Assembly (NCBI GenBank): GCA_029242325.1
Contig: JAQWUD010000026.1
Coordinates: 1-64,000, forward strand
Direction of reading: 5' to 3'
Source: Luminiphilus sp.
GTDB lineage: Bacteria > Pseudomonadota > Gammaproteobacteria > Pseudomonadales > Halieaceae
Length of the DNA stretch: 64,000 nt
Program-made: the position numbers and the translations under genes
Shown: in pieces, positions 8,729 to 16,829 of the stretch
How positions within the stretch are numbered: the first letter of the stretch is position 1
How the letters are laid out: every line of letters begins with the position of its first letter
Notes under the pieces: model-generated
What the model was told of the DNA's origin: nothing
Databases searched by the model: none
The model's input: only the letters and a program-made list of their open reading frames with translations

Positions 8729-9727
8729 ATGTCAGAAACCTATAGAAAAATAGTCGCGCACAAGTATTCGAAGAACTTCCGGGAAGCTAGCGAGATCGTC
8801 ACTGCTGACATCGTTGAGCCCGGTCCGGGTCAATTGCTGATTAAGACGCGTTTTGGGGGAGTGAACGCATCGGACGTCAATATTAGCGGCGGCGTCTACT
8901 TTTCAGACGGAAAATTTCCCTTCGATCTCGGCTGCGAATCTGTTGGCGAGGTTGTCGCGGTTGGACCCGATGTGACCCAGTTCAAAGTGGGCGACGCAGT
9001 CGCCTCACCGCAAATGGGTAGTGCTTATACCGAGATGCTCTGTCGTGATATCGACCAATTCATCAAGGTACCCGATTGTTCTCCCGACTATTTAGCGGTA
9101 TCGGTGGCGGGCTTAACAGCCTCCATTGGGTTATTCGAAGCCGGCAACATGGGGTCGGGCGAGACCGTTCTGATCACAGCGGCAGCGGGCGGTGTGGGTA
9201 ATTGGTGCGTCCAACTGGCCAAACTGGCAGGCAATCATGTCATCGGGACCTGCAGCACAAAAGAGAAAGCGGAGGAGCTCAAAGGCATTGGTTGTGACCG
9301 AGTCATCGTTTACTCAGAAGAAGATCTTGGAGGCGTTCTGGCGACCGAGTATCCCGACGGCATCAATTTAATTTTCGAGCAGGTCGGGGGTGCAACCTTT
9401 GACACCTGTGTCGATCACCTTGCGCAACGCGGGCGAATACTGATTTGCGGTTTCATATCGGAATATATGGGAGATCCCGAAGCAGTGACTGCCCCCCGGA
9501 TTTATCACAAGCTGCTATGGAAATCAGCGCAGCTGCAGGCATTTCTCTATAAAGATTGGCCCGATCAGCTCGCAAGCCACCTTGAAAAGCTGATGGGGCA
9601 AGTTGCTAATGGTGACATTAAGCCCCTACTCGACCCCAAAGTGTTTCAGGGTATAGAAAGCGCAGCAGACGCGCTGGAATACCTTCATGCGGGAGAGAAC
9701 ACAGGCAAGGTCGTGGTGAGGTACTGA
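8729..9727 (+). CDS. Zinc-free MDR oxidoreductase (quinone oxidoreductase/enoyl reductase-like)
   Basis: NADPH-dependent medium-chain reductase of 332 residues. The nucleotide motif AAAGGVGNWCVQLAK is near residue 152; the zinc ligands of alcohol dehydrogenases are absent, which places it with quinone oxidoreductases, zeta-crystallin and prostaglandin reductase-3-like enzymes. Members reduce the double bond of enones, quinones or enoyl-thioesters. It follows the crotonase by 70 bp, so it may reduce an unsaturated intermediate in the same pathway (inference). Confidence 0.9.
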   Translation: MSETYRKIVAHKYSKNFREASEIVTADIVEPGPGQLLIKTRFGGVNASDVNISGGVYFSDGKFPFDLGCESVGEVVAVGPDVTQFKVGDAVASPQMGSAYTEMLCRDIDQFIKVPDCSPDYLAVSVAGLTASIGLFEAGNMGSGETVLITAAAGGVGNWCVQLAKLAGNHVIGTCSTKEKAEELKGIGCDRVIVYSEEDLGGVLATEYPDGINLIFEQVGGATFDTCVDHLAQRGRILICGFISEYMGDPEAVTAPRIYHKLLWKSAQLQAFLYKDWPDQLASHLEKLMGQVANGDIKPLLDPKVFQGIESAADALEYLHAGENTGKVVVRY

Positions 9728-9792
9728 CTGCGGCGATGCCCACAGCTACGATACGAGCACATGCTCTCAGGCGTAAGACACGGGATTGACCT

Positions 9793-10335
9793 ATGAAAAA
9801 ACATAGCTTGGCTTGGTCATTGATATTTCTCGGAGCCATGACACCGATATGGGCGTCTGCCTCGGAACTTGCCTCACCTGACCCATCTAATACTCTCCAA
9901 CGCAATGCAGGCCCTGTAGCGGATCGGCTCGCGATCCGCGAGTTGATTGAGTCCTACAACGCTGCCGTTATAGAGAAAGACGCCGACAAATGGATTGCTA
10001 ACTGGGCTGAAGATGGCGTCTGGAATCTGGGCGGGGGCAATATCTATGGCAAGGAGAAAATCCTCGAATCGTGGTTGACCATCATGGCGCCCTACGAACA
10101 CGCCGCCGTCTTCGGCCAACCTATATTCATCCAGGTAGAAGGTGACGAGGGCATTGCTCACTGGCATACCAATGAGCGACTAAAGCTGTTCAGCGGTAAC
10201 GAAATGCTGGCTGTCGGGCGTTATAAAGATCGCTACATCCGCTCAAATGGAGTCTGGAAAATCAAGCTCCGGGATTACAGCGTGGTCTTCACCAGCACCA
10301 CCGCACCGGTCTCTGCCAAAAAGAGTGATGAGTGA
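9793..10335 (+). CDS. Exported SnoaL/NTF2-like protein
   Basis: A 180-residue protein with an N-terminal signal peptide (MKKHSLAWSLIFLGAMTPIWASA, cleavage probably after ASA). The mature part carries the alpha+beta cone fold signature seen in SnoaL-like and scytalone-dehydratase-like proteins: DRLAIRELIESYN, then a region with WIANWAEDGVW and a C-terminal VWKIKLRDYSVVF strand. Family members are small dehydratases, isomerases, epoxide hydrolases or binding proteins. Export is unusual for such enzymes in a CoA pathway and suggests action on the substrate before uptake. It pairs with the next gene, a second exported member. Confidence 0.82.
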   Translation: MKKHSLAWSLIFLGAMTPIWASASELASPDPSNTLQRNAGPVADRLAIRELIESYNAAVIEKDADKWIANWAEDGVWNLGGGNIYGKEKILESWLTIMAPYEHAAVFGQPIFIQVEGDEGIAHWHTNERLKLFSGNEMLAVGRYKDRYIRSNGVWKIKLRDYSVVFTSTTAPVSAKKSDE

Positions 10336-10450
10336 ACGCACCCTGCTCCGCAGTGCGGGACCATGAGGCAGATAACAACATCTGGACTCGCTCCCTACTT
10401 TGACGCCACCGGAGCGAGACACTCCCCAACAGCATAAAAAGGAGCTTTTC

Positions 10451-11062
10451 ATGTCAATTAATAGACGCCAGTTATTAGCCAGCAGCGCCGCAGTGAGCGC
10501 GATGGGTACCGCAATGAACACCTCGGCAAAAAAAGCCGATAGCCGCGCCTCGCAAGAACCTATTAGTTCATTCGACGGCTCGCAGGACACGCTTCCCGGG
10601 GCGACCGGCTTTAATATCGAAGACAGGCTTGCCATCGCGAATCTCTGTAACTCTTATGCCAGCGGTTACGATGCCGATGATTTTGAGCGCTGGCTCATGC
10701 AGTTCACTAGCGACCCCGTTTGCACCATTTATAATCCTGGCGCAGAACCCATCCGGGTCGCGGGAGACGAGTTCCGTCACCTGTTTAAGCAATTTCGCAC
10801 CAGCGCCACGAATGACAATGTGCAGCCCCTGCATTACAACGGCAATCTGATGATAAAGGCGCAAACAGTAGATTCTGCGATTGCCGAGATGTATATGTTC
10901 TATATTCCTTTCGACGTCACGGCACAAGACAATAGCGGTATCCACTCAGGCGCCCTTAGCATCACTGGCACCTCCCGATACCGGTTTGAGATGGTGAAAG
11001 GTGGCGATAATGTCTGGCGTATTGCCGAGTACACCATCTCGTTTGATCAGAAGACCGTCTGA
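10451..11062 (+). CDS. Tat-exported SnoaL/NTF2-like protein
   Basis: With the ATG at 10451 (AAAAGGAG upstream) it has 203 residues; the track start at 10400 lies in an untranslated stretch. The N-terminus MSINRRQLLASSAAVSA has a twin-arginine followed by a mildly hydrophobic alanine-rich segment, suggesting Tat export of a folded protein. The body begins with EDRLAIANLCNSYASGYDADDFERW and ends WRIAEYTISFD, matching SnoaL-like domains and loosely the preceding gene, so the two may be diverged duplicates. Tat export can imply a bound cofactor or pre-folded oligomer. Exact activity is unknown. Confidence 0.82.
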   Translation: MSINRRQLLASSAAVSAMGTAMNTSAKKADSRASQEPISSFDGSQDTLPGATGFNIEDRLAIANLCNSYASGYDADDFERWLMQFTSDPVCTIYNPGAEPIRVAGDEFRHLFKQFRTSATNDNVQPLHYNGNLMIKAQTVDSAIAEMYMFYIPFDVTAQDNSGIHSGALSITGTSRYRFEMVKGGDNVWRIAEYTISFDQKTV

Positions 11063-11263
11063 CGATCCGGAGTGTTGGTGGCCAATAACGTGTCTAAACG
11101 GGGCGCTGAGCTGGATCACATTCACGTCACAGCCCTGACTAAATCATCGGCCTCTAGCCAATGAGCCAGACCGATGATACAGCCCTGTGCTACCCGAAAA
11201 TGGCGCTGCTGCGCGCGTGCGCCAACTTTTAATTACTACACAACCCGCAGAGAACATACAAAA

Positions 11264-12112
11264 ATGAAATTAGTACGACACGGAGAACCGGGAAAAGAAA
11301 AACCGGGCCTAATAGATAGCCGCGGTGAAATCAGAGACCTATCGGCGATATTAGATGACGTTAACGGCTCCACTTTGTCAGATGACGTGCTCCAGTCGCT
11401 TCTGGGTCACGACCCCTCATCACTTCCAGTGATCGCCCCAGAGACCCGCCTCGGCCCTTGTGTTGGCAATGTAGGAAATCTAATTTGTATTGGCTTGAAC
11501 TTCGAGGACCATGCCAGAGAGGCAAATTTACCCATTCCTCAGGAGCCGGTCGTATTTATGAAGTCCACCAGCGCAATAAGTGGCCCTTTTGACAACGTGA
11601 TCCGCCCAAGAGATTCGCAAAAAATGGACTGGGAGGTTGAGCTGGCAGTTGTCATTGGCAAACGCGCAGCGTACGTAACGGAGGAACAAGCAGAGAGCCA
11701 CATCGCGGGCTACTGTGTTGCAAACGATCTGTCTGAGCGCGAATTCCAGTTCGAGCGAGGGGGTCAATGGGACAAAGGGAAAAGTTGCGAAACCTTCGCT
11801 CCCATTGGACCCTGGCTGGTAACGCGAGACGAAGCTGCCGACATGACGAATCGCGCAATGTGGCTAGAGGTCAACGGGCATCGCTATCAAGACGGATCCA
11901 CATTGCATATGATCTTCCGGCCGGGTTTCCTCGTGCATTATCTTTCTCGATTTATGACGCTGATGCCTGGTGACGTTGTGCTTACCGGCACCCCGCCAGG
12001 AGTCGGTTTTGGGCTGACACCACCCGTGTTTCTGGAGCCGGGAGATTCCATCACCCTGGGTATTGAAGGGCTTGGCGAGCAACGAGCGGTTGTTGTCGAA
12101 GCGCCCCTTTGA
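11264..12112 (+). CDS. Fumarylacetoacetate hydrolase (FAH) family protein
   Basis: A 282-residue member of the FAH superfamily, which cleaves C-C bonds of diketo acids, decarboxylates or hydrates 2-oxo acids using a divalent metal. The start is MKLVRHG at 11264; the track ORF adds 30 non-homologous residues. The core begins ICIGLNFEDHAREA, and the metal-ligand signature is visible as DWEVELAVVIG and VANDLSERE. The C-terminal LTGTPPGVGFGL is typical. It is 40 bp upstream of the FAD oxidase gene, so a 2-oxo or 2-hydroxy acid may pass between them. Confidence 0.92.
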   Translation: MKLVRHGEPGKEKPGLIDSRGEIRDLSAILDDVNGSTLSDDVLQSLLGHDPSSLPVIAPETRLGPCVGNVGNLICIGLNFEDHAREANLPIPQEPVVFMKSTSAISGPFDNVIRPRDSQKMDWEVELAVVIGKRAAYVTEEQAESHIAGYCVANDLSEREFQFERGGQWDKGKSCETFAPIGPWLVTRDEAADMTNRAMWLEVNGHRYQDGSTLHMIFRPGFLVHYLSRFMTLMPGDVVLTGTPPGVGFGLTPPVFLEPGDSITLGIEGLGEQRAVVVEAPL

Positions 12113-12152
12113 ATATGCAAAGGTAGTGAAGCAGAAGATTGAGGCAGTGGGC

Positions 12153-13532
12153 ATGACGGACATTATTAGTGCATTAGCGGAGTGCCTCGGTGACCAGCAC
12201 GTCATACTTGGCGCTGATATCACAAACAGAGCAACGAGTTACTGGCGTCCGGAACCAACGCAAACCCTAGCTTTGCTTAAACCTCGAAGCACAGATGAAG
12301 TTAGCCAAATTTTGGCATTGTGCCATGCCCATAACCAACCGGTGGTGGTGCAGGGCGGGCTCACCGGCTGCGTAGACGGCGCAATATCGACAGATCAAGA
12401 AGTGATCATTTCCCTTGAACGAATGAACAAGATCGAGTCAATCGACCCTATTGGCGGCACGGCGACGGTTGAGGCCGGTGTCATCCTAGAAGTACTCCAC
12501 TCTACCCTCGCCGACGAGGGGTTGATGTTCCCCCTCGACCTTGGCGCACGCGGGAGCTGCACTATTGGCGGCAATATCTCGACTAACGCCGGGGGCATCA
12601 ACGTATTGCGATACGGCATGATGAGAGACTTGGTGCTTGGCCTTGAGGCTGTGCTGGCAGACGGCACGGTCATCTCCTCAATGAATCAAATGATCAAAAA
12701 CAACGCGGGTTATGACATCAAGCAGCTCTTTATCGGGTCGGAGGGTACGCTTGGGGTAGTAACGCGCGCGGTCGTCAAAATCCACCCCCGGCCGACAAGC
12801 AAAAATTCGGCAATGGTGGCGGTTCAAGATTTCGATGCCGTAACCGGCTTTTTACAGTACTTGCGCGGCGCCCTCGGCGGCACGTTAAGCGCCTTCGAGG
12901 TGATGTGGGGCAACTATTTTTATGCAGTGACCGAACCCGGCTGGCACCGTTCGCCGATGCAGCGTGATCATCCTTTTTACATCATGATCGAGACCGAAGG
13001 CTCGGATCCGGAGACTGACACGAGTCGCTTCAACGACACACTAGAGCGGGCTTTTGAGACGGAGATCATTAGCGACGCGGTCATCCCGAAATCAGAAGCC
13101 GAACGCAAATCACTCTGGGATATCCGAGAAAATTTTGAGGCGATTCTCGAAAAGCAGCCTTATTACCTCTATGACGTTAGCCTACCTATTAAAGACATGC
13201 CAGAATACGTATCGAGAGTGCATACCGCTTTGCACGAACAGTTTACTGATGCCGCATGCTATGTGCTGGGTCACGTTGCGGACGGCAACCTACATCTGTT
13301 TCTCTGTCCCGGCGAACCCGGTAACTGGCATGAAAGCTGCGATCAGGTCGTTTACGGCCCTTTAGAAAGCTTCAACGGATCTATCTCGGCAGAACACGGA
13401 ATAGGAACTGAAAAGATTAGCTGGCTAGGCATCAGCCGAAGCGAGCCGGAGATCGCGTTAATGCGGCAACTGAAAACCACGATGGACCCCACTAAAATAT
13501 TGGGCGCCGAGCGAGTCATACCGCGAACTTAG
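12153..13532 (+). CDS. FAD-binding oxidase, GlcD/D-2-hydroxyacid dehydrogenase type
   Basis: Flavoprotein of 459 residues oxidising a 2-hydroxy acid (glycolate, D-lactate or D-2-hydroxyglutarate type). I start at MTDIISALAE (12153, GAGG eight bases upstream); the track start at 12063 overlaps the FAH gene. The FAD_binding_4 segment QGGLTGCVDGA is near residue 70, TNAGGINVLRYG follows, and the C-terminal FAD-oxidase domain has the metal motif HVADGNLH and SAEHGIG. No GlcE/GlcF partners are present, so it probably works alone, passing electrons to an electron-transfer protein or quinone. It is the last gene of the plus-strand island 1 series. Confidence 0.92.
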   Translation: MTDIISALAECLGDQHVILGADITNRATSYWRPEPTQTLALLKPRSTDEVSQILALCHAHNQPVVVQGGLTGCVDGAISTDQEVIISLERMNKIESIDPIGGTATVEAGVILEVLHSTLADEGLMFPLDLGARGSCTIGGNISTNAGGINVLRYGMMRDLVLGLEAVLADGTVISSMNQMIKNNAGYDIKQLFIGSEGTLGVVTRAVVKIHPRPTSKNSAMVAVQDFDAVTGFLQYLRGALGGTLSAFEVMWGNYFYAVTEPGWHRSPMQRDHPFYIMIETEGSDPETDTSRFNDTLERAFETEIISDAVIPKSEAERKSLWDIRENFEAILEKQPYYLYDVSLPIKDMPEYVSRVHTALHEQFTDAACYVLGHVADGNLHLFLCPGEPGNWHESCDQVVYGPLESFNGSISAEHGIGTEKISWLGISRSEPEIALMRQLKTTMDPTKILGAERVIPRT

Positions 13533-13612
13533 CCTAGAGAAATCCAAGGCGGGCTGGATCACCTAGCCGCTGCTGCCAACGCAAAAACTTCTGGACAGTA
13601 TTTGCCGCGGGT

Positions 13613-14828
13613 TTAAGGCTCTCCGGCCTCCATAGACTCCAGCTTCTCTTGCTCTGCAATCCACTGGCTCTCCAGCACCGCCAATTCCAGCTTTATTGCG
13701 CCCTCTTCCCTGAGCAACTGAGCCAGCTCCTCACTGTTTGACTGCTCATAGAGTTGTCCGTCGGCCAATCGGCCCTGAAGCACCAGCAATGACTGTTCAG
13801 ATTCTTCGATACACCGCTCTAATTTTTGCACTGCTTTTTTCAGCGGCTGTAATTGCGCTCGCTGATCGGCCGCAGATTGTCGACGCGCTTTCCGATCCGC
13901 CGCCGGAGCAGACGAACTGATCTGTACATCAGAGGCATCAGGTTCTTGCGAGTTTCCTGCCGATAAAACCTATTTTTCGTAGCTCTCTGCGTCACCAGAA
14001 TAGTCAGAGACCGCCCCGTCGTGGACGAGCAGCAGCTGCTCCACCGAGTTGCGGAGTAAATGACGATCGTGGCTGACCAGCACGATAGCGCCCGCGTAGT
14101 TCTGAAGTGCCACCTCAAGGGCATGACGCATATCGAGATCAAGGTGGTTCGTGGGCTCGTCAAGAATCAGTACGTTCGGCGCCTGCCACACGACATTTGC
14201 CAGCGCGAGTCGTGCTTTCTCCCCGCCCGAAAAAGGTCGAATCGCCTCTTTGGCGCGGTCTCCACGGAAATTGAACCCACCTAAAAAATCGAGAATCTCT
14301 TGATCCCGCGCCTTGGGAGATAACCTTTGCAAGTGAAGAAGCGGACTCGCATCCAGATCAAGTACTTCGAGCTGTTGCTGGTCAAAATAGCCTATCTTCA
14401 GATGAGCCCCCTCGGTGCGCTCTACCGCCATTAATGGGAGGTCGCCAGTAAGACTTTTGAGCAGCGTCGACTTGCCGGCGCCGTTTTTCCCCAACAGCCC
14501 AATACGATCCCCGGGACTCAACGACAACGACACTCCCGACAACACTGCTCGCTCCCGATGTCCCGACGACGCGTCGCTGAGAGTCAGTAGCGGGTCACTG
14601 ACTTTACCGGGCGCCGGAAAGGTAAAGGCTGAAGGGTGAGTCGACGTGTGCCTGAGCGACTTTCTGCATGCGCTCAAGCTCTTTAAGCCGCGACTGTGCC
14701 TGGCGCGCTTTAGTGGCTTTAGCCCTGAAACGACGAACAAAATCCTCGATATCCGCGATACGTCGCTGCTGTTTCTCACATGAGGCCTGCTGTTGTGCCA
14801 TATGGGAGATACGCAGCCCCTCCACGTC
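13613..14828 (-). pseudogene. Decayed ABC-F ATPase (YheS/Uup-like) fragment
   Basis: The remains of a YheS-like ABC-F protein, with three lesions. The N-terminal ABC domain is missing: similarity begins only at the interdomain linker (AKATKARQAQSRLKELERM, in the frame of the 14604-14825 ORF). Near 14628 a one-base shift moves the reading into the frame of 13970-14875, which carries the second ABC domain: GLLGKNGAGKST, the FSGGEKARLALA signature and LILDEPTNHLDLD. At about 13970 an in-frame TAG follows SYEK where homologues have Trp; the same frame then continues as the C-terminal coiled coil (LQPLKKAVQKLE to the stop at 13613). The 5' end abuts the hydantoinase operon terminator. A functional copy may exist elsewhere. 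Confidence 0.85.
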
Positions 14829-14838
14829 GATCGACCAT

Positions 14839-14864
14839 AAAAAAGCCGGGCTGAACCCGGCTTT
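14839..14864 (-). terminator. Rho-independent terminator of the hydantoinase operon
   Basis: On the minus strand AAAGCCGGG-TTCAG-CCCGGCTTT is a perfect 9-bp stem with a 5-nt loop followed by a T run, starting 26 bp after the stop codon of the hydantoinase B gene. It also marks the break point of the ABC-F fragment. Confidence 0.88.
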
Positions 14865-14890
14865 GTGAGTGCCAAAGAGCCGGAGCTAAG

Positions 14891-16813
14891 TCAGCCGCGC
14901 GCCATTTTAACGCGACCTTTGGGTTTGGGCTGTTGCTCGAGGAACTTCAATGCCCAAGCCTGAAACTCAGGTTGTCGCGGTGCATCGAGCCCCGTTTCCT
15001 TTTTGCACCGCTTCTTCAGCTCGGCGATGTCACCACCACGGTCAAACATCTTGACCTTGCCGCGCGACTTCGCCATACGCGCTCGCAGCGACTTGGTTTT
15101 CTTCTCGTCCACAGTGAGGTCTGCGTTCATGACCACGCCGTAACGTCGGGCACCCTCGGTTGAAACCAAGCCCGCTCGCACGTCAAATTCAACGCGTTCG
15201 GTCTCTCTCTTGAGAGGATCACCACAGCCTCCTCCACCCCAAGTGTTGAAGTACAGAATGTCCCCGGCGCTGACGGCGATGCGGTCACACTTACTTGGCA
15301 TCCGCTCTTCACTACCATCGACTCGCTTCAGGATTTTTTCTGAGCGGCGTCCCGGCAAGCCTCCATTCACACCCCAGGGATAAGTGAGCCACCGATCGTC
15401 ATGGATCGAGATCGTTCCCGGCTCCAAAAAGCAGTAACCCATACGCAGCCCGTTACCACCCCGGTTGTAGCCGGCACCACCACTGTCCGTGATAGTCTCG
15501 TAGGCCTCGATTCGCAGCGGAAAGTAGCTCTCGAGGAACTCATTGGGCACATTGGTAAAGCTCGGCCACAGTGAATGACCATCCGGGCCGTCGCCCGAGG
15601 GCTTCCCGGGGATACCACCAAAGCCAATTGAATACAGCTGATACCACTCGCCATTCTTATCGTAGCCCGAGTACATAAAATGAGGGCTGTCGGAGAACCC
15701 GGCTCCGGCGAGAAAATCCGGATCTCCTTGCCCCAACAAGCCGCCCAGCACATCGAATATACGGCCCAATGCGTGAGTTCGACACGACAGTGCGGCTGGC
15801 TCTCGTGGTTTCAACAACGTACCTTCCGGAATATGAACTTCCATCAGATCGTAAAAACCGTCGTTGAACATAATCTGGGGGTCAAACACCATAATCATGT
15901 AAACCCCGCAGAACATCTTGAACATCTCCTCGTTGAGGTAGAAGTTAATCGAGCTAATCGACTGCGGGTCAGTGCCATCAAAGTCGAAAATGACTTTGTC
16001 TTTATCGCGCCACATGGAGCACTTGATTCGATACGGGCCCATCCCTAAGCCGTCATCACAAATATAATCTTCGAAGTACTGCTTTTTCTCCGGGACGGTA
16101 TCTTTAATAAGCTTGGCCATGGCGCGCTTATTGCGGGCCAGAAGCTCATCAAGTGCAGAGTAATACTCGTCGTCACCGAAGCGCTCCGCCATCTCAATCA
16201 CGCGCTTTTCCGCCGTTCGCATTGCAGCCACCAGCGCATTGAAGTCACTGCGATTCCACGTCGGCATACGGCTGTTATGCAAAATGAGGTTAAGCACATC
16301 TGTCTGCAGTTCGTCATTTTTAAATATCTTGAGTGGCGGTACGCGAATACCCTCCTCAAAGATTTCTCGAGCGTCCGTGGGCAGACTACCCGGCACCTTG
16401 CCACCCACATCAGTCATATGGCCAAACATGGCGGCATAGGCAATCAAACGACCGTCTTTGAAAATAGGCCGCAGGAGCAACCAATCATTGATGTGACTAA
16501 TGGCGCCATTACAGGCGTAGGGGTCGGTGGTGAGAAACAGGTCTCCCTCTTCGATAGTGCCGTCATAAGCCTCTTTAAAGCCATGGATAAAGCTGCCGAA
16601 CTGGCCCACCACCATCTTGCCCTCGAGATTGGCAATCATTGGGAACATATCATTCTGCTCCCGGATACCCGGTGACATCGCCGTCCGAAAGACCACTGCA
16701 TCCATTTCGTAACGCGCATTCATCATCGCGTTCTCGATAATGTCGAGAGTGATAGGGTCGATATCCTTACGCTTCAATTTCTTTGAGTTTGTTTCAACGA
16801 TTGTTGCAGGCAT
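14891..16813 (-). CDS. Hydantoinase B/oxoprolinase family subunit
   Basis: A 640-residue HyuB-type subunit that works with HyuA to open a five-membered cyclic amide or imide with ATP; relatives include 5-oxoprolinase, N-methylhydantoinase and acetone/acetophenone carboxylases. I start at MPATIVETNSKK (16813, GAGGGG upstream); the track start is 11 residues longer. Family landmarks are DPITLDIIENAMMNARYEMD, QNDMFPMI, DPYACNGAISHINDW and TDSGGAGYNRGGNG. A lysine/arginine-rich C-terminal tail of about 90 residues follows the core. The gene lies 16 bp downstream of hyuA and before a strong terminator. The real substrate could be any cyclic amide, or the pair could be a carboxylase. Confidence 0.9.
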   Translation of the reverse strand: MPATIVETNSKKLKRKDIDPITLDIIENAMMNARYEMDAVVFRTAMSPGIREQNDMFPMIANLEGKMVVGQFGSFIHGFKEAYDGTIEEGDLFLTTDPYACNGAISHINDWLLLRPIFKDGRLIAYAAMFGHMTDVGGKVPGSLPTDAREIFEEGIRVPPLKIFKNDELQTDVLNLILHNSRMPTWNRSDFNALVAAMRTAEKRVIEMAERFGDDEYYSALDELLARNKRAMAKLIKDTVPEKKQYFEDYICDDGLGMGPYRIKCSMWRDKDKVIFDFDGTDPQSISSINFYLNEEMFKMFCGVYMIMVFDPQIMFNDGFYDLMEVHIPEGTLLKPREPAALSCRTHALGRIFDVLGGLLGQGDPDFLAGAGFSDSPHFMYSGYDKNGEWYQLYSIGFGGIPGKPSGDGPDGHSLWPSFTNVPNEFLESYFPLRIEAYETITDSGGAGYNRGGNGLRMGYCFLEPGTISIHDDRWLTYPWGVNGGLPGRRSEKILKRVDGSEERMPSKCDRIAVSAGDILYFNTWGGGGCGDPLKRETERVEFDVRAGLVSTEGARRYGVVMNADLTVDEKKTKSLRARMAKSRGKVKMFDRGGDIAELKKRCKKETGLDAPRQPEFQAWALKFLEQQPKPKGRVKMARG

Positions 16814-16829
16814 TTTTATTTCCCCTCGA

